From: Lentzea tibetensis
GTDB taxonomy: Bacteria; Actinomycetota; Actinomycetes; Mycobacteriales; Pseudonocardiaceae
Length of the DNA stretch: 64,000 nucleotides
Assembly (NCBI RefSeq): GCF_007845675.1
Contig: NZ_VOBR01000007.1
Coordinates: forward strand, 62,001 to 126,000
Direction of reading: 5' to 3'
The position numbers were made by a program, and so were the translations under genes. A model generated the notes under the pieces. That model searched no databases, was not told the DNA's origin, and saw nothing but the letters and a program-made list of their open reading frames with translations. Numbering within the stretch: the stretch's first letter is position 1; each line of letters opens with the position of its first letter. This document shows positions 60,127-64,000 of the stretch, one piece after another.

Positions 60127-60144
60127 GTTCCACCCCGTTCCACC
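60127..60144 (-). promoter_or_regulatory. GGAAC direct-repeat operator, site 4
   Basis: Minus strand GGTGGAACGGGGTGGAAC with the two GGAAC words 10 bp apart, 53 bp before the start at 60074. The 75-bp gap after the upstream gene contains little else, so this is probably the promoter of the intact cassette. Confidence 0.7.
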
Positions 60145-60149
60145 GGGAG

Positions 60150-62033
60150 TCAGGTAGGTCGGTACCAGCAGCGAATTCCGGTGTGGACCCCGGCGCGCAG
60201 GTGCGCACCGATCGTGGGGTCGGCCCGCTCGATGTGGGTGAGGGCACGCCGGATCGCCCGGCCCACCGCCAGTCGCGCGCGTTCGGGGTTGTCCGGAAAA
60301 GCGCGGGCTCGGCCGCCCAGACCTGAACCCGCAGCCAGCTCGGCGAGCACCCAGTCGCGTTCCAGCTGTACCTGGTCGTCGCCGCTGCCGTCCGGGTCCG
60401 CCTGGTCGAGCTCGGTGAGCCGCTGCCGGTAGCGCTGGACCGCGGCGCGGTCGAGCACCGGCTGGGCGGCCGCGCTGCCGGCCACCCTGGCCAGCGCGTC
60501 GAGGCCGACCGCCAGGTCCAGGGCGGGGATCTCGACCTCCGGGTTCGCTGTCAACACAGCCAGGTGGAGCAGGCCGACACTCTGGTCGACGAGGACGGCC
60601 CGGCCTCCCAGTTGGATCCGCCACCGGCGGCCGTGCCGGGTGCAGGTGGCCCTGCCGCTGGGCGACCGCGGTGACGCGGTACCGAGTGTCGACGCCAGCT
60701 CGGTCGCCAGGGCGCGCTGCTCCTTCGCCGCGGCCTCGTCATCGGGTTGCCCCCGGCGCTCCAATGCCTCAGCAAACCGTTGCCGGGCAACCAGCAGCGC
60801 GGGCCAGTGGCCCAACGCGAGGTCGCGGTGCACGGCCTCGCGCAGATGAGCCACCGCTCGCTCCGTCTCGCCCGTGGTCAACGAGGCGACGCCGAGCGCG
60901 TGGTGGACCGAACCGAAGCAGACGACTGCGGGACCCGCCACCACCGGCAGGTCGGCGAACGGGGCCAACAGCTCGTAGGCCGCGGCGGACGCCTTCGCGT
61001 CGCCGAGCAGACGTGCCGCCTCGACGATGCCGTACATGGTGACCAGCCAGTTGCCCGACCGCGGCAGGTCGGCCAGCGCACGACCGCGCAGCGCGGCCAG
61101 CAGCCGCTCGGCGGTCCGGTGATCTCCGGCTGTCGCCGCCGCGACGGCCAGCGCGGCGAAGAACGAGTTGTCCACCACGCTCAGCGTCGGTGAGTTGACC
61201 AGCTCGGTGAGCATCGGCAGCAACTCGCCGAGCCGGCCTTGGTACCAGCGGATCGCAACGATCTGCGCGGCGAACCAGGCCGGCGCATCGACATGGCCCG
61301 CACTGGTGCCCTGCTCGAGGCAGTCCCGCGCGAGCTGCTCGGCTTCCTCCAACCGACCGGCGCGAACAGCCAGCATCACCTCGATGGCCTCGACCACAAC
61401 GCTGATCGCCCGATGCTCGTCCTCAGCCAACAAGCCGCGCAGTTCACCCAGCCGCCGCTCCGCGTGCGGATCGGCATCCAGAAACCGGTCGACCACCTGC
61501 CAGAGCAGACCCATCAACAGATCCGTGCGACGCGCACCCTGTGCCGCGTCACCGACCAACTCATCAGCCAGCGCCCGACGCAGCACACCGTGGTCGGGCC
61601 CGCGCAGACACTGGTGGGCCAGGCTCAACGCCTCCGCGCGCGCCACCGGGTCCGACGATGCTCGGGCCTCGTCGAGCACGGCCAGCGTCGCGGTGTGCGC
61701 GCCGGCGCGGTAGTCGGCCTCGGCGGCCAACCTGATCCGGACTCGCAGCGCCACAGCGGATTTCGGATCGATCAACCGCAATGATCGCCGCAGCCGCGCG
61801 CACAGCGAACCCGACCCGGCGGCCGTGCGGTGCTCGTCCACCCACAAACCGCCCAACCCCAACGCGGCCTCCGCCATCACCAGCGCATCACCGGTCTGCT
61901 CGCCCGCGCCGTACGCAGCGTCGAACCACCGCCGCCCGGCCAGCAGATCACCGTCGGCGTGCAGCGCCCGGATCCCCGCCGCGAGAAACGACTCAGCATC
62001 CTCGACAACCGCGACAATCGCCCCGAACGTCAC
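60150..62033 (-). CDS. TPR-repeat protein with actinomycete-type C-terminal domain, possible regulator
   Basis: 627 aa from GTG 62033, chosen because GAGGAG lies eight bases upstream; a GTG at 62042 is possible. Residues ~10-450 are helical repeats (paired helices rich in Ala/Leu). The C-terminal ~150 residues begin WRIQLGGRAVLVDQSVGLLH and end RAIRRALTHIERADPTIGAH, LRAGVHTGIRCWYRP. That ending is widespread at the C-terminus of actinomycete signalling and regulator proteins, as I recall it. It lies directly upstream of the cassette, in the same direction, and is a candidate regulator of the GGAAC sites. Confidence 0.65.
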   Translation of the reverse strand: MTFGAIVAVVEDAESFLAAGIRALHADGDLLAGRRWFDAAYGAGEQTGDALVMAEAALGLGGLWVDEHRTAAGSGSLCARLRRSLRLIDPKSAVALRVRIRLAAEADYRAGAHTATLAVLDEARASSDPVARAEALSLAHQCLRGPDHGVLRRALADELVGDAAQGARRTDLLMGLLWQVVDRFLDADPHAERRLGELRGLLAEDEHRAISVVVEAIEVMLAVRAGRLEEAEQLARDCLEQGTSAGHVDAPAWFAAQIVAIRWYQGRLGELLPMLTELVNSPTLSVVDNSFFAALAVAAATAGDHRTAERLLAALRGRALADLPRSGNWLVTMYGIVEAARLLGDAKASAAAYELLAPFADLPVVAGPAVVCFGSVHHALGVASLTTGETERAVAHLREAVHRDLALGHWPALLVARQRFAEALERRGQPDDEAAAKEQRALATELASTLGTASPRSPSGRATCTRHGRRWRIQLGGRAVLVDQSVGLLHLAVLTANPEVEIPALDLAVGLDALARVAGSAAAQPVLDRAAVQRYRQRLTELDQADPDGSGDDQVQLERDWVLAELAAGSGLGGRARAFPDNPERARLAVGRAIRRALTHIERADPTIGAHLRAGVHTGIRCWYRPT

Positions 62034-62185
62034 CTGAACCACTCCTCACCCAACCCCGCTCGCGCGGCTCAGCCGCCCGCGACGAGGGTGGCAACAAGGC
62101 CTGCAACCGAGCTGGAACGGGGCTGGCACGGCGGTGGCACGGGTCTCGGCATCGGTTCCAGGTCCGAGGACCGACAGGGCGCGAA

Positions 62186-62700
62186 TCAGCCTTGCTGGGG
62201 AAGGAGTCCCGCTTCGCGATCGGGCTCAGGAGCCGCAGCGAGGTGGTGGAGTTTGGCCCGGACCTGGGCGGCTTCGGGTTGGTCGAGCTCGTCGAGCACG
62301 CTGAGGGCCTGTTGCGAGGCGGTCCGGGCGGCGTCGGTGTCGCCGGCCGCGCGGTGGGTGTCCCCGAGGCTGGTGAGGGTTTCGGCTTCGTCGCAACGGT
62401 TGCCGAGCTGCCGGTACAGGTCGAGGGACCGCTGGTAGCAGGTGATGGCGGCGGTGTGGTGGCCGAGATGTCGGTGGATGTAGCCGAGGCTGTCCCACGT
62501 GTCGGCCTGCCCCCGGCGTTCACCGAGCTCCTGGAGCAGCGTGAGGGCCTGCCGACAGCAGCTGAGGGCCTCCTGGTGCTCGCCGAGCAGGGCGTGGAAC
62601 CAGCCGACCGCGCCGAGCGCGTTCGCCTGCCCGCTCTGGTAGCTGGTGGTTCGGTACAGGTCGAGGGCCTGCCGGGCGTGGCTGAGGGCGGCGGTGGCCG
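62186..62700 (-). pseudogene. TPR domain fragment of a SARP/AfsR-type protein
   Basis: Four to five clean tetratricopeptide repeats remain (ARQALDLYRTTSYQSGQANA, ALTLLQELGERRGQADTWDS, AITCYQRSLDLYRQLGNRCD), the typical tail of AfsR-like regulators. Upstream of ~62700 the frame enters unrelated sequence that belongs to a rightward gene, so the DNA-binding and ATPase parts are missing. Confidence 0.7.
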
Positions 62701-63182
62701 GGGAGGTCAGCCTCACCGTCGCGGGCCCCGTGCACGCCGCGGACGCCGGCACCGTGCAGGTGAACGGCTGGCAACTGGTGTTCACCGCGGGCGACCGCGG
62801 CAACAAGATCGAAATGTCGCGCGCGGGTGACACCTTCTTCTTCTGGGACAACCGGGAGATCACACCGCAGGCCGGGTGCTGGCGCCCGGTCCCGACCGAG
62901 CCCAAGCTCGCTCAGTGCAGCGCGGCCGGCGTCGGGCAGATCGTCGTCTGGGCCAACGGCGGAGACGACGAGGTCAACACCCTCACCCTGAACATGAACA
63001 CGCCCCTGTTCCTGTCCGGCGGCACCGGCAACGACACCCTGCGTGCCAACGACGGGGACGACTTCCTGTACGGCGAAGAGGGAGCGGACTTCGTCGACGG
63101 CGGCGCCGGACGGAACAACGTCAACCGCGGGCCCGACGTCGACACCTGTTGGAACGGGCCGGTGTTCGTCAACTGCCCGTAG
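62694..63182 (+). CDS. RTX-like calcium-binding protein, N-terminus truncated
   Basis: 162 aa from GTG 62694. The C-terminal half has nonapeptide-type repeats GGTGNDTLRANDGDDFLYGE, then EGADFVDGGAGRNNV, which bind calcium in hemolysin-type proteins. VAGPVHAADAG looks like the end of a signal peptide whose basic start and most of its hydrophobic core are lost, exactly where the TPR fragment of the other strand begins. Probably no longer secreted. Confidence 0.65.
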   Translation: MAGEVSLTVAGPVHAADAGTVQVNGWQLVFTAGDRGNKIEMSRAGDTFFFWDNREITPQAGCWRPVPTEPKLAQCSAAGVGQIVVWANGGDDEVNTLTLNMNTPLFLSGGTGNDTLRANDGDDFLYGEEGADFVDGGAGRNNVNRGPDVDTCWNGPVFVNCP

Positions 63183-63195
63183 CACTTCACCTGTC

Positions 63196-63220
63196 GCACC
63201 ACCGGCATCGCCGGTGGTGC
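63196..63220. terminator. Bidirectional hairpin terminator
   Basis: GCACCACCGGC (63196-63206) and GCCGGTGGTGC (63210-63220) form a perfect 11-bp stem with an ATC loop between the convergent RTX-like and NTF2-like genes. Confidence 0.75.
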
Positions 63221-63233
63221 GGCGGGGTCGGCT

Positions 63234-63562
63234 TCAGCAGCGGAAAGCACGAACCCCGGTCAGTGACCACGCGCGCGAGATCCGGCCCTCGTGCGTGGTC
63301 AGCAGGTCGACCCCACCAACGGCGACGCCGTCCGCGGCTGTCCAGAGGAACACGACGGACCCTCGGGCGACGTGAACACGTTGACGTGCCGCGCGCGATA
63401 GTCGGTGACGAACCGTTCCTGTTGGTCCGGGCCGACCACCGCGTCCAAGCTCTCCACGCGGTTCGACCACTGCACGCAACTGCCTGTCATAAGCTCGTGC
63501 GCCAGCGAGGGGTCCTCGTTCCACATCCGGCACCAGTCGATCATGCGCTGCTCGTTGTCCAT
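63234..63562 (-). pseudogene. NTF2-like (SnoaL-type) protein, frameshifted
   Basis: One frame from ATG 63562 reads DNEQRMIDWCRMWNEDPSLA and on to YRARHVNVF; the neighbouring frame continues VARGSVVFLWTAADGVAVGG and VDLLTTHEGRISRAWSLTGV to a stop at 63234. Together they make a normal ~110-aa nuclear-transport-factor-2-like domain. The shift lies near 63365-63380. It could be a real mutation or a sequencing error. Confidence 0.65.
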
Positions 63563-63630
63563 GATCGACAGCCTCGCAATCGCCGGCGACAGCGTCCTGT
63601 CGGTGTTTCAGGCAACCGAGGAGGTCGTGG

Positions 63631-64000
63631 ATGCGCTTGCATCCGGGTGAGGTCGAGGCCACGGGCTGGCGGGTCGAGAAGCTGGCCGATGTCGTGCAAC
63701 GACTGCGCGACGCAGCACCCGACGTCACCGGACGTCCTCTTCTCATCGCGATCGACGGGCGCGGCGGCGCCGGGAAGTCCACCCTCGTCGCACGGCTGCA
63801 CAAGCTCGTCCCCGCGTCCGAGGTCGTGCACACCGATGACGTCGCCTGGCACCACGCGTACTTCGACTGGGGAGACCTGATGGTCGAGAACGTCCTGCGG
63901 CCCCTTCACCGCGGCGAGGCGGTGGAGTTCCGGCCGTCGGCCTGGATCGAGCACGACCGGCCCGACGCGATCCGCGTCCCGGCCGGGACGGACGTCGTGT
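63631..64000 (+). CDS. P-loop nucleoside (uridine) kinase-like protein, partial
   Basis: ATG 63631 with GAGGAGG upstream; the frame runs off the window after about 123 residues. Walker A is IAIDGRGGAGKSTLVARLHK near residue 42, followed by VVHTDDVAWHHAYFDWGDLM, the pattern of uridine kinase-type ATP-dependent kinases of actinomycetes. The C-terminus is outside the window. Confidence 0.8.
   Translation, partial: MRLHPGEVEATGWRVEKLADVVQRLRDAAPDVTGRPLLIAIDGRGGAGKSTLVARLHKLVPASEVVHTDDVAWHHAYFDWGDLMVENVLRPLHRGEAVEFRPSAWIEHDRPDAIRVPAGTDVV

Overview
The window looks like a chromosomal segment of a high-GC filamentous actinomycete, probably near the Pseudonocardiales. That placement is inference from high GC, frequent GTG/TTG starts, ATGA/GTGA-coupled operons, SARP and LAL regulators, and abundant secreted proteins; no rRNA or other taxonomic marker is present.

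Region 1 (1-13033) is a complete type I-C CRISPR-Cas locus on the + strand: array 1 (50 repeats), cas3-cas5c-cas8c(with a probable internal cas11c)-cas7-cas4-cas1-cas2, then array 2 (17 repeats). The two arrays have sister repeats and sister leaders, each leader carrying an inverted repeat about 88 bp before the first repeat. Region 2 (13.1-20.3 kb) is mobile-element debris: small unknown genes, a displaced 3' half of tRNA-Val(CAC) with a strong terminator, a tyrosine integrase truncated next to a transposase gene, remnants of IS256, IS481 and IS5 elements, CHAT and SRPBCC gene fragments, and one ordinary divergent pair (WYL regulator and epoxide hydrolase) sharing an operator-like palindrome.

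Region 3 (20.3-31.6 kb) has an SRPBCC protein and a leftward block with a LAL-type LuxR regulator, an unknown 233-aa protein and a 2186-aa LamG-domain protein. After two more transposon fragments, region 4 (31.9-42.3 kb) holds a DUF4097 protein with a lost N-terminus and a large SARP regulator followed by an operon of P450, alpha/beta hydrolase, ABC exporter pair and Tat-exported serine hydrolase. SARP-type heptamers spaced by 11 bp precede that operon. A second P450 follows.

Region 5 (42.4-51.5 kb) is a tightly coupled operon of cytoplasmic subtilisin-like protease, ECF-like sigma factor, small beta-sandwich protein and TPR-CHAT (caspase-like) protease, followed by a small SARP and genes for secreted proteins (trypsin-like protease, Ig-like, lamin-tail, ricin-type lectins). 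Region 6 (51.7-62.0 kb) is the most unusual. A class IV-like lanthipeptide synthetase with two tandem precursor peptides is surrounded by paralogous short single-TM peptides: four ending in EPKxPPFKGD-like tails and two with a C...SGALN...C loop. It also holds a duplicated three-gene cassette (one copy internally deleted), a compact caspase-like protein, and an exported protein with five C-x(n)-PKC-xxGPPP units. Four promoters here share a direct repeat of GGAAC at 10-bp spacing, which suggests one regulon. The window ends with truncated TPR and RTX-like genes, a frameshifted NTF2-like gene and the start of a P-loop kinase gene.
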